The position numbers and the translations under genes were made by a program. Source: Shimwellia blattae DSM 4481 = NBRC 105725 (GTDB lineage: Bacteria; Pseudomonadota; Gammaproteobacteria; Enterobacterales; Enterobacteriaceae). From it: a stretch of DNA of 64,000 nt. The stretch is from positions 558,001 to 622,000 of the forward strand of contig NC_017910.1 of NCBI RefSeq assembly GCF_000262305.1, read 5' to 3'. The notes under the pieces were generated by a model. The model made no database searches, had not been told where the DNA came from, and was given only the letters and a program-made list of their open reading frames with translations. Positions 36,208-44,608 of the stretch are shown in pieces (position 1 is the stretch's first letter; each line of letters opens with the position of its first letter).

Positions 36208-37362
36208 TTATTTCAGACCGGCGGCTTCGCGCAGCTGCGCGGCTTTGTCGGTTTTTTCCCACGGGAAGGCTTCGCGGCCAAAGTGGCCGTATGCTGCCGT
36301 CTGCTGGTAGATCGGGTGCAGCAGGTCCAGCATCTGAATCAGCCCGTAAGGACGCAGGTCGAAGAATTCACGCACCAGCAGGATAAGCTGCTCAGCGGCG
36401 ACTTTTTCAGTACCGAAGGTTTCCACCATGATGGAGGTCGGCTCCGCAACGCCGATAGCGTAAGAGACCTGGATTTCACAGCGATCCGCCAGACCGGCAG
36501 CCACAATGTTTTTCGCCACATAACGGGCAGCGTAAGCGGCAGAACGGTCAACTTTAGACGGATCCTTACCGGAGAATGCGCCGCCACCGTGGCGTGCCAT
36601 ACCGCCGTAGGTATCTACGATGATTTTACGCCCGGTCAGGCCGCAGTCGCCCATCGGGCCACCGATAACAAAACGGCCAGTCGGGTTGATGAAGAATTTG
36701 GTGGTCGGGTTCAGCCACTCTGCCGGCAGAACCGGCTTGATGATTTCATCCATAACCGCTTCATGAAGATCTTTCTGGGAGATATCTTCAGCGTGCTGAG
36801 TGGAGAGCACCACCGCGTCAATGCCGACAACTTTACCGTCGTCATACTGGAAGGTGACCTGGCTTTTCGCATCCGGGCGCAGCCACGGCAGCGTCCCGTT
36901 TTTACGCACTTCGGCCTGGCGCTGTACCAGACGGTGCGCATAGGTAATAGGGGCGGGCATCAGCACGTCGGTTTCATTGGTGGCGTAGCCGAACATCAGG
37001 CCCTGGTCACCGGCACCCTGCTCCAGCGGGTCGGTGCGGTCAACACCCTGGTTGATATCCGGAGACTGTTTACCAATGGCGCTCAGCACGGCGCAGGAGT
37101 TGGCATCAAACCCCATATCGGAGTTTACGTAGCCAATCTCACGCACGGTTTTACGGGTGATTTCTTCGATATCCACCCATGCGCTGGTGGTGATTTCGCC
37201 GCCAACCAGCACCATGCCGGTCTTCACATAGGTTTCACAGGCTACGCGCGCTTTAGGATCCTGCTCCAGGATAGCGTCAAGAACCGCATCGGAGATTTGG
37301 TCCGCAATTTTATCAGGATGCCCTTCAGAGACTGATTCGGACGTAAAAAGGTGTTTCGCCAT
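36208..37362 (-). CDS. metK: S-adenosylmethionine synthetase
   Basis: Forms SAM from methionine and ATP. The 384-residue protein (E. coli 384) begins MAKHLFTSESVSEGHPDKIADQISDAVLD, containing the methionine-binding and magnesium residues, and has GAGDQGLMFGYA near 115 and the P-loop-like GGGAFSGKDPSKVDRSAAY near 260. Its sequence is nearly invariant with E. coli. Possible MetJ boxes lie about 115-155 bp upstream. Confidence 0.98.
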   Translation of the reverse strand: MAKHLFTSESVSEGHPDKIADQISDAVLDAILEQDPKARVACETYVKTGMVLVGGEITTSAWVDIEEITRKTVREIGYVNSDMGFDANSCAVLSAIGKQSPDINQGVDRTDPLEQGAGDQGLMFGYATNETDVLMPAPITYAHRLVQRQAEVRKNGTLPWLRPDAKSQVTFQYDDGKVVGIDAVVLSTQHAEDISQKDLHEAVMDEIIKPVLPAEWLNPTTKFFINPTGRFVIGGPMGDCGLTGRKIIVDTYGGMARHGGGAFSGKDPSKVDRSAAYAARYVAKNIVAAGLADRCEIQVSYAIGVAEPTSIMVETFGTEKVAAEQLILLVREFFDLRPYGLIQMLDLLHPIYQQTAAYGHFGREAFPWEKTDKAAQLREAAGLK

Positions 37363-37471
37363 ATTAATTTCACCCTAAGAGAAAACGGTTGGAACAGGCT
37401 GCCGGGATGTTCGTTATAACTGGCAGAATCAACTGTAAAAAACCGTTGTATCCGCCATTCCCACTGTGGGC

Positions 37472-37517
37472 AGTCTGTATGTTAATCGGTATAGATGGAT
37501 TAACTTCTGGATGGCTA
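37472..37517 (-). promoter_or_regulatory. Possible tandem MetJ boxes upstream of metK
   Basis: On the minus strand, consecutive 8-mers AGCCATCC, AGAAGTTA and ATCCATCT each match the met box AGACGTCT at about five of eight positions, in register. MetJ repression of metK is established in E. coli; each box here is weak by itself. Confidence 0.4.
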
Positions 37518-37524
37518 TTTTAGG

Positions 37525-38110
37525 TTAAGGGTTAAACGAATTGCCAGTTTTTTTTGATCCAGTCTGCATTCTTTCCGGAAAGGAGCGTCAATTTACGCTG
37601 ACACCTGCCAGTAAATAGTCACCCCGGGTGATTTTTTATTTTGCCTTTTCGCCCGGTTGACGGTATAAAACGCCCCGCGCGGCTTAAGACCCTGCGCTCC
37701 AGGCGTTGAGCCTGATCGGGGAGGGCATTTTCCCGGTTTTCCGGAGCCAGAAACCAACAGCGCACGAGGGTTCGTGTCGCCACTTCCAGCCGTTATGTGC
37801 AGTGTAATTGTGGGGCTTTACAGCTAAGGCTTTGGCATATCGCATGTTGTCGTGCGTGGAGGTGATACGATTAATGAACCAGCGTTATAGCAACTCTTCA
37901 GTCTGCCGTTCTGGCGGGCGCGCTACTTTCAGATCCTGCAACACATTTCCAGGAACCCGCCGACGTTATTCCCGTTCCGGCATTTCTCAGCACTCCGGGG
38001 CCACTGTGGCCTGTCGTGAGCACTGAACAAGGGGGCTCTGGTCTTTGACCGGGCTATTCTCAGGGTGTTTCCAGTCCTGTATCAGGGGTGGATTTGTCTG
38101 TCTTGATGCT
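37525..38110. other. Long metK-speA intergenic region without a certain gene
   Basis: No named gene was recognised in this stretch, which should contain the speA promoter and a long leader. One candidate reading frame runs from ATG 37874 to 38026 on the plus strand (50 codons, nine Arg), 11 nt after GGAGG; it resembles no protein known to me and may be chance. Confidence 0.4.
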
Positions 38111-38245
38111 ATGAAACTGAAACCGTTCGTACAGCTCAATATGCTACATATTTGCGCTGTTCATGGGTTGTTATCGCAGGTCACCCCTGTGATAGTAGTT
38201 TGCTGTTCTACACTTTTAACCAGGAAAGAGGTTCGCTATGTCTGA
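38111..38245 (+). CDS. yqgB: Small protein YqgB
   Basis: A 44-residue protein of unknown function encoded just before speA, as in E. coli. It starts MKLKPFVQL and contains HGLLSQVTPVIVVCCSTL, which lines up with the E. coli YqgB segment YGLLSQFQAAIVVNCFTL. The hydrophobic middle could be a short membrane segment. The reading frame continues upstream to 38045, but the ATG at 38111 gives the family start. The last codons overlap the speA start by 8 bp, and the speA ribosome site AGGAAAGAGG lies inside yqgB, so the two may be translationally linked. No strong ribosome site is seen for yqgB itself. Confidence 0.75.
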   Translation: MKLKPFVQLNMLHICAVHGLLSQVTPVIVVCCSTLLTRKEVRYV

Positions 38246-40214
38246 CGATATTGAGATGACTCCGGGTACGTCAGTGGGCGAGCCAGGTGTATTACGTTCC
38301 ATGCAGGAGGTGGCCATGAGCTCCCGGGAAGCCAGCAAGATGCTGCGTACTTACAATATTGCCTGGTGGGGCAATAACTACTACGACGTTAACGAACTGG
38401 GGCACATTAGCGTGTGTCCTGATCCGGATGTCCCGCAGGCCAAAGTGGATCTGGCAATGCTGGTGAAAGCCCGCGAGGCCCAGGGGCAACGCCTGCCTGC
38501 GCTGTTCTGCTTTCCGCAGATCCTGCAACACCGCCTGCGCTCCATTAACGCGGCCTTTAAACGGGCCCGCGAATCTTACGGCTACCGGGGGGATTACTTC
38601 CTGGTGTACCCGATTAAGGTTAACCAGCATAAGCGGGTTATTGAGTCGCTTATCCACTCCGGTGAGCCGCTGGGGCTGGAGGCGGGCTCCAAAGCGGAGC
38701 TGATGGCGGTACTGGCCCACGCCGGTATGACCCGCAGCGTAATTGTCTGTAATGGCTATAAAGACCGTGAATATATCCGCCTGGCGCTGATCGGTGAAAA
38801 GATGGGCCACAAGGTCTATCTGGTTATTGAAAAGATGTCTGAAATCGCCATGGTGCTGGAAGAGGCCGAGCGCCTGAACGTGGTGCCGCGCCTCGGGGTT
38901 CGCGCCCGCCTGGCCTCTCAGGGCTCCGGGAAATGGCAGTCTTCCGGCGGCGAGAAGTCTAAATTTGGCCTGGCGGCGACCCAGGTGTTGCAGCTGGTCG
39001 ACATGCTGCGCGAGGCGAACCGTCTGGAGAGCCTGCAACTGCTGCACTTCCACCTTGGCTCGCAGATGGCGCAAATTCGCGACATTGCCACCGGGGTGCG
39101 CGAATCGGCCCGTTTCTATGTGGAGCTGCATAAGCTCGGGGTCAATATTCAGTGCTTTGACGTGGGCGGCGGCCTGGGGGTGGACTACGAAGGAACCCGC
39201 TCCCAGTCAGACTGCTCGGTAAACTACGGCCTGAATGAATATGCCAATAACATTATCTGGGCAATTGGCGACGCCTGTGAAGAGCATGGCCTGCCGCACC
39301 CGACGGTGATAACCGAATCGGGCCGCGCGGTAACCGCCCACCACACGGTGCTGGTCTCTAATATTATCGGCGTGGAGCGCAGCGAATACAGCGAAGTGCC
39401 CCCACCGGCAGCGGATGCGCCGCGAGCCCTGCAAAACCTGTGGGAGACCTGGCAGGATATGCAGGATCCGGGTAGCCGCCGCTCGCTGCGTGAATGGCTG
39501 CACGACAGCCAGATGGACCTGCACGATATTCACACCGGTTATTCCGCCGGGACGTTTGATCTTCGCCAGCGTGCCTGGGCTGAGCAGCTGTACCTCAATA
39601 TGTGCCATGAGGTGCAAAAGCAGCTCGATCCCCAGAACCGTGCCCACCGCCCGATTATCGACGAACTGCAGGAGCGCATGGCAGACAAGATGTATGTCAA
39701 CTTCTCCCTGTTCCAGTCCATGCCGGATGCGTGGGGGATAGACCAGTTATTCCCGGTGCTGCCGCTGGAAGGGCTGGACCGGATACCGGAGCGCCGGGCG
39801 GTGCTGCTGGATATTACCTGTGATTCCGACGGTGCCATCGACCACTATATTGACGGCGACGGCATTGCCACTACCATGCCGATGCCGGAATACGATCCGC
39901 AGAATCCGCCGCTGGTGGGCTTCTTTATGGTCGGCGCCTATCAGGAGATCCTCGGCAATATGCATAACCTGTTCGGGGATACGGAAGCGGTCGATGTGTT
40001 CGTCTTCCCGGACGGCAATGTGGAAGTGGAGCTGTCCGACGAGGGGGACACCGTGGCGGATATGCTCCAGTACGTGCAGCTGGATCCGAAAACGTTGCTG
40101 ACCCACTTCCGGGATCAGGTTAAACAGACCGATCTGGATGCGGCACTGCAACAGCAGTTTATGGAAGAGTTTGAAGCCGGGCTGTACGGTTACACCTATC
40201 TGGAAGATGAGTAA
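38238..40214 (+). CDS. speA: Biosynthetic arginine decarboxylase
   Basis: PLP enzyme that converts arginine to agmatine, first step of the agmatine route to putrescine. 658 residues, equal to E. coli SpeA. The PLP lysine lies in DYFLVYPIKVNQHKR near residue 127, with HFHLGSQ near 273, GGGLGVDYEGTRSQ near 312 and ITCDSDGAIDHY near 530. speB follows 157 bp downstream, but a strong terminator between them allows separate control. Confidence 0.98.
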   Translation: MSDDIEMTPGTSVGEPGVLRSMQEVAMSSREASKMLRTYNIAWWGNNYYDVNELGHISVCPDPDVPQAKVDLAMLVKAREAQGQRLPALFCFPQILQHRLRSINAAFKRARESYGYRGDYFLVYPIKVNQHKRVIESLIHSGEPLGLEAGSKAELMAVLAHAGMTRSVIVCNGYKDREYIRLALIGEKMGHKVYLVIEKMSEIAMVLEEAERLNVVPRLGVRARLASQGSGKWQSSGGEKSKFGLAATQVLQLVDMLREANRLESLQLLHFHLGSQMAQIRDIATGVRESARFYVELHKLGVNIQCFDVGGGLGVDYEGTRSQSDCSVNYGLNEYANNIIWAIGDACEEHGLPHPTVITESGRAVTAHHTVLVSNIIGVERSEYSEVPPPAADAPRALQNLWETWQDMQDPGSRRSLREWLHDSQMDLHDIHTGYSAGTFDLRQRAWAEQLYLNMCHEVQKQLDPQNRAHRPIIDELQERMADKMYVNFSLFQSMPDAWGIDQLFPVLPLEGLDRIPERRAVLLDITCDSDGAIDHYIDGDGIATTMPMPEYDPQNPPLVGFFMVGAYQEILGNMHNLFGDTEAVDVFVFPDGNVEVELSDEGDTVADMLQYVQLDPKTLLTHFRDQVKQTDLDAALQQQFMEEFEAGLYGYTYLEDE

Positions 40215-40290
40215 CCGGGGCGGGTAATTTATGTGCTATTGAACATGGCATAAATTACGGTAATATTCACAGTACAAACAGATGCACAAT

Positions 40291-40336
40291 AGTCCCTCCC
40301 TCGTCGGGTTTAACGACGTGGAGGGGCTTTTTTTTT
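40291..40336 (+). terminator. Strong terminator between speA and speB
   Basis: AGTCCCTCC-CTCGTCG pairs with CGACGTGGAGGGGCT around GGTTTA, followed by nine T residues. It separates two enzymes of one pathway. Confidence 0.85.
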
Positions 40337-40371
40337 GATAGCGATACAACCCTGTCCGGGAGGTCAGATAC

Positions 40372-41289
40372 ATGAATACCTTAGGCCATCAGTATGACAA
40401 CTCTCTGGTATCCAATGCCTTTGGTTTTTTACGTCTTCCGCTGAGTTTCATGCCATATGATAGCGATGCAGACTGGGTGATAACCGGCGTGCCTTTTGAT
40501 ATGGCTACGTCTGGCCGCGCAGGTGGCCGCCATGGCCCGGCCGCTATCCGCCAGGTCTCTACCCACCTGGCATGGGAAGGAAACCGCTTCCCGTGGGATT
40601 TCGACATGCGCCAGCGCCTGAAGGTGGTGGACTGCGGTGACCTGGTGTATGCCTTCGGGGATGCCCGGGACATGAGCGAAAAACTCCAGGCCCACGCCGA
40701 ACGCCTGCTGGCCGCCGGTAAGCGGATGCTCTCCTTCGGTGGGGACCACTTTGTTACCCTGCCGCTGCTGCGCGCCCACGCAAAGCATTTTGGTAAAATG
40801 GCGCTGGTGCATTTTGATGCCCATACGGACACCTACGCCCACGGGGCAGAGTTTGACCACGGCACCATGTTCCACACCGCCCCGAATGAAGGGCTTATCG
40901 ATCCCCGCCATTCGGTGCAGATCGGTATCCGTACCGAGTTTGACAAAGACAACGGCTTTACCGTGCTGGATGCACCGCAGGTTAACGATCGCGGTGTGGA
41001 CGATATTGTGGCCCAGGTGAAGCAGATTGTCGGCGATATGCCGGTGTACCTGACCTTTGATATCGACTGCCTGGATCCGGCATTTGCGCCGGGTACCGGG
41101 ACGCCGGTTATGGGTGGGCTGAGCTCTGATCGGGCCATCAAACTGGTGCGTGGCCTGCGCGATCTCAATATTGTCGGTATGGACGTGGTCGAAGTGGCCC
41201 CGGCCTATGACCAGTCGGAAATCACCGCTCTGGCGGCGGCAACCCTGGCGCTGGAGATGCTCTATATCCAGGCGGCAAAAAAGGGCTGA
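40372..41289 (+). CDS. speB: Agmatinase
   Basis: Manganese enzyme that splits agmatine into putrescine and urea. The 305-residue ureohydrolase shows the metal motifs FGGDHFVTLP near 122, LVHFDAHTDTY near 145 and LTFDIDCLDPAFAPGTGTP near 225. E. coli SpeB has 306 residues. Its stop is only 3 bp from the convergent MFS gene, which marks the left edge of the accessory insert. Confidence 0.97.
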   Translation: MNTLGHQYDNSLVSNAFGFLRLPLSFMPYDSDADWVITGVPFDMATSGRAGGRHGPAAIRQVSTHLAWEGNRFPWDFDMRQRLKVVDCGDLVYAFGDARDMSEKLQAHAERLLAAGKRMLSFGGDHFVTLPLLRAHAKHFGKMALVHFDAHTDTYAHGAEFDHGTMFHTAPNEGLIDPRHSVQIGIRTEFDKDNGFTVLDAPQVNDRGVDDIVAQVKQIVGDMPVYLTFDIDCLDPAFAPGTGTPVMGGLSSDRAIKLVRGLRDLNIVGMDVVEVAPAYDQSEITALAAATLALEMLYIQAAKKG

Positions 41290-41292
41290 GTG

Positions 41293-42510
41293 TCAGGCAT
41301 TAATCGTTAATGCTGCTGCGCGCAGGCGCAGCAGCAACATGGTTCCGGCAAACAGGGTCACTAACTGGGAGACCACCAGCAGTGAAAAACCTGCGCTAAT
41401 GGAGCCCAGCATATGCATCAGTACCCCCATCAACAGCGGGATAAACGCTGCCACTAAGTTCCCCACGCCATTAATCAGCCCATAGGCGCTGCCCACCACT
41501 TCATGACGGGCCTGATACTGGACCATGGCCGGAATGGCCGCCCCCTGAATCCCCCAGCAGGCATTGGCGCTCAGTAACCAGAAGGTGAGCCACACAGGAT
41601 GCTGGCTGAGCATCAGCCCGCAGATGGCCAGGGCCGTACTCAGGCCGCCGCTGATAAAGAGCAGGGGAGCCTGGTTTGGCCGCAGCTTGTCGAGCAGTAA
41701 CCCGCCAACATATTTCGCCACCAGACTGAGTAAAAACGGAATGGCCGCCAGCCAGCCGGTGGACTGCAGGCTCAGGTGATGCTCGTCGTGGAGCCAGGCC
41801 GGCAGCCAGGATGAGCTTCCCCACAGATAGCTGAGGGTGGCGATTTCCACCAGCAGGATCCAGCCTAATAGCGGCGTTCGCCAGGCGAGCCGTAAGACGG
41901 TACAAAACCGCAGGCGGGTGCCAAGCTGGCGGCCATCGCGCACCGGAATAAATACCCACACCAGCCCGCCCCCCAGCACGAAATTAATCACCCCGAGGGC
42001 ATAAAAAGAGCCCGCCCAGCCAAGACTGTCCAGCAGGGCATTGACCAGCGGAAAGCCGAGGGCCAGCCCCAGCGAGACGCCCATCGCGGTCACCGCGTTG
42101 GGTTTGCCCAGCTCCCGGAGGCCGAAATTCTCGTTGATATAGCGTGTTTTCAGGGAGAATAACGGCCCCTCCGCCACGCCCAGGACTACCCGGCTAATCA
42201 GCAACCCTACCAGTGATCCCACCAGGGGAGAGGCGGCACAAATCAGGGACCAGAACAGTACGCTGCACAACAGGGCATAGCGGTTATGGAGCCGGCTTTC
42301 CATAAGCGGCGTTAACAGAATGGCCGAGAGCCCATAGCCGACAAGGAACCCTGTCATTAACACTCCCTGTAGCATTCTGTTTTCATTTAAGTGGAAATAT
42401 GCCGAAAAATCAGGGTTTAAAATCATCATTGATATATTTACACGATCAATATAAGAAATGATGATTAATAGAAGCAGTGCGATTACACCTTGCCATCTTG
42501 CGGATATCAT
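41293..42510 (-). CDS. MFS transporter (anion:cation symporter-type), accessory cluster
   Basis: Inner-membrane permease of 405 residues with about twelve hydrophobic segments; DRVNISMMI after the first helix and SRVVLGVAEGPLF near 105 resemble the ACS branch, which carries organic acids such as phthalate, hydroxyphenylacetate and galactonate. Substrate cannot be read from sequence. It faces away from the catabolic run, with the shared control region between them, so it is probably the dedicated uptake system and regulated together. A hairpin with an 11-bp stem (41311-41336) lies inside its last codons. Not present at this site in E. coli. Confidence 0.85.
   Translation of the reverse strand: MISARWQGVIALLLLIIISYIDRVNISMMILNPDFSAYFHLNENRMLQGVLMTGFLVGYGLSAILLTPLMESRLHNRYALLCSVLFWSLICAASPLVGSLVGLLISRVVLGVAEGPLFSLKTRYINENFGLRELGKPNAVTAMGVSLGLALGFPLVNALLDSLGWAGSFYALGVINFVLGGGLVWVFIPVRDGRQLGTRLRFCTVLRLAWRTPLLGWILLVEIATLSYLWGSSSWLPAWLHDEHHLSLQSTGWLAAIPFLLSLVAKYVGGLLLDKLRPNQAPLLFISGGLSTALAICGLMLSQHPVWLTFWLLSANACWGIQGAAIPAMVQYQARHEVVGSAYGLINGVGNLVAAFIPLLMGVLMHMLGSISAGFSLLVVSQLVTLFAGTMLLLRLRAAALTINA
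41311..41336. repeat. Perfect hairpin at the insert edge
   Basis: TGCTGCTGCGC / GCGCAGCAGCA with a GCAG loop, within the 3' end of the MFS gene and 22 bp past the speB stop. No T run on either strand, so it could stop or protect speB mRNA 3' ends rather than act as a classic terminator. Confidence 0.5.
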
Positions 42511-42859
42511 CTCATTGCTCTCCTGGTTTACAGGTAACGGAGGCGTGTTTTATTTAACGCTAAAATCAGATGAAAAAAAATAAAATATCAATTCTAACTA
42601 ACTGTTATATATAATTTTTATTTATTTTGTTTCATATGCGAAACACTGAGCACAACGGATTTAAATTGTTCGTCCAACGGAAAATATCCCACCTAATGTC
42701 AATAGCAAAGATCACTTCATTGGTGAAAGTAATTTATTTGAAATTGATATCTTCATCTGATTTTTAAATCAGTTTTTCCCGGCTGCATTCTTTTTAGTGA
42801 TCAGTGGCACATTTATGTGACGCATACACCTTTTATTAACAATTTAATCACAAACAGGC
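42511..42859. other. AT-rich divergent control region of the catabolic cluster
   Basis: About 350 bp with a clearly lower GC content than the flanking genes, between the leftward permease gene and the rightward operon. It holds one imperfect operator palindrome; no reading frame here has a ribosome site. Confidence 0.6.
42629..42644. promoter_or_regulatory. IclR-type operator candidate, permease side
   Basis: GTTTCATATGCGAAAC, an imperfect palindrome with the same outer arms as the perfect palindrome at 42910. It lies about 120 bp before the MFS start codon. Confidence 0.5.
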
Positions 42860-42887
42860 TTGACGAATGTCCAGCCACTTATATATT
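42860..42887 (+). promoter_or_regulatory. Sigma-70 promoter of the catabolic operon
   Basis: TTGACG (42860-42865), 16-bp spacer, TATATT (42882-42887), each one base off consensus. Predicted start about 42894, just upstream of the operator and 52 bp before the ferredoxin ATG. Confidence 0.6.
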
Positions 42888-42909
42888 GACCGTATTAAAT
42901 AAGAAACGC

Positions 42910-42927
42910 TGTTTCATATATGAAACA
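42910..42927. promoter_or_regulatory. IclR-type operator candidate, operon side
   Basis: Perfect 18-bp palindrome TGTTTCATATATGAAACA, lying just downstream of the predicted promoter and upstream of the GGAGG ribosome site. IclR-family regulators typically bind palindromes of this length and style, and a bound protein here would block transcription. Confidence 0.6.
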
Positions 42928-42945
42928 AAAGAGTGGAGGATCGTG

Positions 42946-43269
42946 ATGAGCTGGATTGGCGTGTGTGATGCCTCGCAAGTAAAGGAAGACTTTCCGTTCA
43001 GTGGCAATGTGGAAGGTAAAGCGATAGGGGTGTACCTGGTTGAGGGCGAATATTTCGCGCTGGAAGATGTGTGCCCCCATGCTTATGCCTTGCTGAGTCA
43101 GGGATTTGTGGAAGATGGCAAAGTGGAGTGTCCGCTCCATGAGGCTGTTTTTGATGTGCGTACCGGTAGCTGCCTGCACGGCCCGGGCGGGCGCAACCTC
43201 AACAGCTACCCGGTACGGGTATTCGACAATCAAATCCAAATCACCTTTATACCGGAGAGTGTGCCATGA
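42946..43269 (+). CDS. Rieske [2Fe-2S] ferredoxin of a ring-hydroxylating oxygenase
   Basis: Soluble electron carrier passing electrons from the reductase to the oxygenase. The 107-residue product carries the Rieske ligands as CPHAYALL near residue 45 and CPLHEAVFD near 65. No signal peptide. The frame opens at 42817, but that start is upstream of the predicted promoter; ATG 42946 follows GGAGG at 6-nt spacing. Its stop overlaps the next start in ATGA. With the oxygenase (43586) and reductase (47177) it makes a complete three-component system. Confidence 0.88.
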   Translation: MSWIGVCDASQVKEDFPFSGNVEGKAIGVYLVEGEYFALEDVCPHAYALLSQGFVEDGKVECPLHEAVFDVRTGSCLHGPGGRNLNSYPVRVFDNQIQITFIPESVP

Positions 43270-43574
43270 GCCACCGTATTGATACCAACCCCCATTTGCC
43301 GCAGAGCCACCCGTTCCAGCCGCCAAAAGAGGGCGGTAACGGCAGTATCCACAAACCCGGCCAGTTTCAGAACATTATCTGGCAGACCCGCAGCCGCGTA
43401 CCGGATGCGTTTGAGCTGGGGTTAATTGACGCCCTGGAGCAGCTCTTTGAGCAGGGGATCAGCGCGCTGCCGGAGCTGATCCAGGCCCTCAACGGGCAAA
43501 AACAGTGGGATCCCCAGGGGCAGCCCTGGAGTGAGCAGAGTTTTCGCGCATTTTTACAGGTCAACGGCTACTGA
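43266..43574 (+). CDS. Small helix-turn-helix-like protein of the dioxygenase cluster
   Basis: A 102-residue protein I cannot assign to a described function. The N-terminal 35 residues are polar and proline-rich; the rest is helical in appearance and ends WSEQSFRAFLQVNGY, which recalls the helix-turn-helix start of serine-recombinase DNA-binding domains. No catalytic recombinase domain exists. It overlaps the ferredoxin gene by 4 bp and precedes the oxygenase gene by 11 bp, so its amount is tied to theirs. It might be a small oxygenase accessory subunit rather than a DNA-binding protein. Confidence 0.7.
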   Translation: MSHRIDTNPHLPQSHPFQPPKEGGNGSIHKPGQFQNIIWQTRSRVPDAFELGLIDALEQLFEQGISALPELIQALNGQKQWDPQGQPWSEQSFRAFLQVNGY

Positions 43575-43585
43575 GGGGAACAACA

Positions 43586-44608
43586 ATGACAACCGCTGTG
43601 CAGAACTATCTTGATCAGGGGCTACGGGGATTGTGGTATCCCGTACTGGCCAGCTGGGAAGTCCAGTCGGCCCCGGTGGGCATTACGCGCCTTGGGGAGC
43701 AAATTGTCCTGTGGCGCAACCAGGATGGCACCGTCCAGGCACTGGAAGATCGCTGTCCTCACCGGGGTGCCCGTTTATCCATGGGGTGGAATTTAGGCGA
43801 TCGTATCGCCTGCTGGTATCACGGTGTTGAAGTGGCCGGTGACGGGGAAGTGAAAGATGTACCGGCGGTGGATCGCTGCCCCCTGGTCGGCCAGAAATGC
43901 GTGCGCCGTTATCACGTACAGGAGGCCCACGGGGCACTCTTTTTATGGTTCGGCGTAACCGACGATCAGGCGCCGGAGCCGCTGATATTCCCTGAAGAGC
44001 TGAGCGATAGCGAAAGCTACAGCCACTTCCTGTGTACCGCCGCCTGGAAGTGTAATTACCAGTACGCACTGGAAAACGTGATGGACCCCATGCACGGCAC
44101 TTACCTGCATTCGTCGTCTCACTCCATGGCGGAGGGCGATCGCAAAGCCGATATGGCCCTTGAGCCCACCGACAAGGGGTTTATTTTCAAAAAGAATGGT
44201 CAGATTGGCATTAACTTTGACTGGGTAGAGTTCGGGGCCAGCGGCGCTTACTGGATGCGCCTGTCCATTCCTTATAAGCAACGCTTCGGGCCCGGCGGCC
44301 ATTTCTGGATTGTCGGCATGGTGGTCCCGGAAGATAACGACAACTGCCGGGTCTTCTTCTGGCGGATCCGCAAAGTGCAGGACTGGCAGCGTGATCTGTG
44401 GCGCTTTATGTACCGTAACCGCCTTGAACAGCTCCACTGGGATGTGCTGGAACAAGACCGGATCGTGCTGGAGAGCATGGCGCCCGATGCGCGTGAGCAT
44501 GAGTACCTCTACCAGCACGATGTGGGCCTGTCCCGCCTGCGCCGCATCATGCAAAAAGCCGCGGCACGCCAGCTGGCGGAGCGTGAACAGCAGCAGGGAG
44601 CCGCCTGA
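43586..44608 (+). CDS. Rieske non-heme iron ring-hydroxylating oxygenase, alpha subunit
   Basis: Catalytic subunit that adds molecular oxygen to an aromatic ring. 340 residues. The Rieske domain shows CPHRGARLSMG near 53 and CWYHG near 73. The catalytic domain shows ENVMDPMHGTYLHSSSH near 160-176, giving the bridging Asp and two iron His (DxxHxxxxH). The third iron ligand is probably the Asp of HWDVLEQDR near 290. No beta-subunit gene is present, and the length fits the alpha-only branch that includes phthalate dioxygenase and demethylases. Ring dihydroxylation is inferred from the neighbouring dehydrogenase and extradiol enzyme; mono-oxygenation or demethylation remains possible. Confidence 0.88.
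   Translation: MTTAVQNYLDQGLRGLWYPVLASWEVQSAPVGITRLGEQIVLWRNQDGTVQALEDRCPHRGARLSMGWNLGDRIACWYHGVEVAGDGEVKDVPAVDRCPLVGQKCVRRYHVQEAHGALFLWFGVTDDQAPEPLIFPEELSDSESYSHFLCTAAWKCNYQYALENVMDPMHGTYLHSSSHSMAEGDRKADMALEPTDKGFIFKKNGQIGINFDWVEFGASGAYWMRLSIPYKQRFGPGGHFWIVGMVVPEDNDNCRVFFWRIRKVQDWQRDLWRFMYRNRLEQLHWDVLEQDRIVLESMAPDAREHEYLYQHDVGLSRLRRIMQKAAARQLAEREQQQGAA

Noticed and set aside
36283..37335. 350-codon plus-strand frame inside metK
   Set aside because: Fully antisense to metK, which is nearly invariant; no ribosome site.
42817..42945. Longer N-terminus for the Rieske ferredoxin
   Set aside because: It would start upstream of the predicted promoter and lacks a ribosome site; the protein from 42946 begins as expected for the family.
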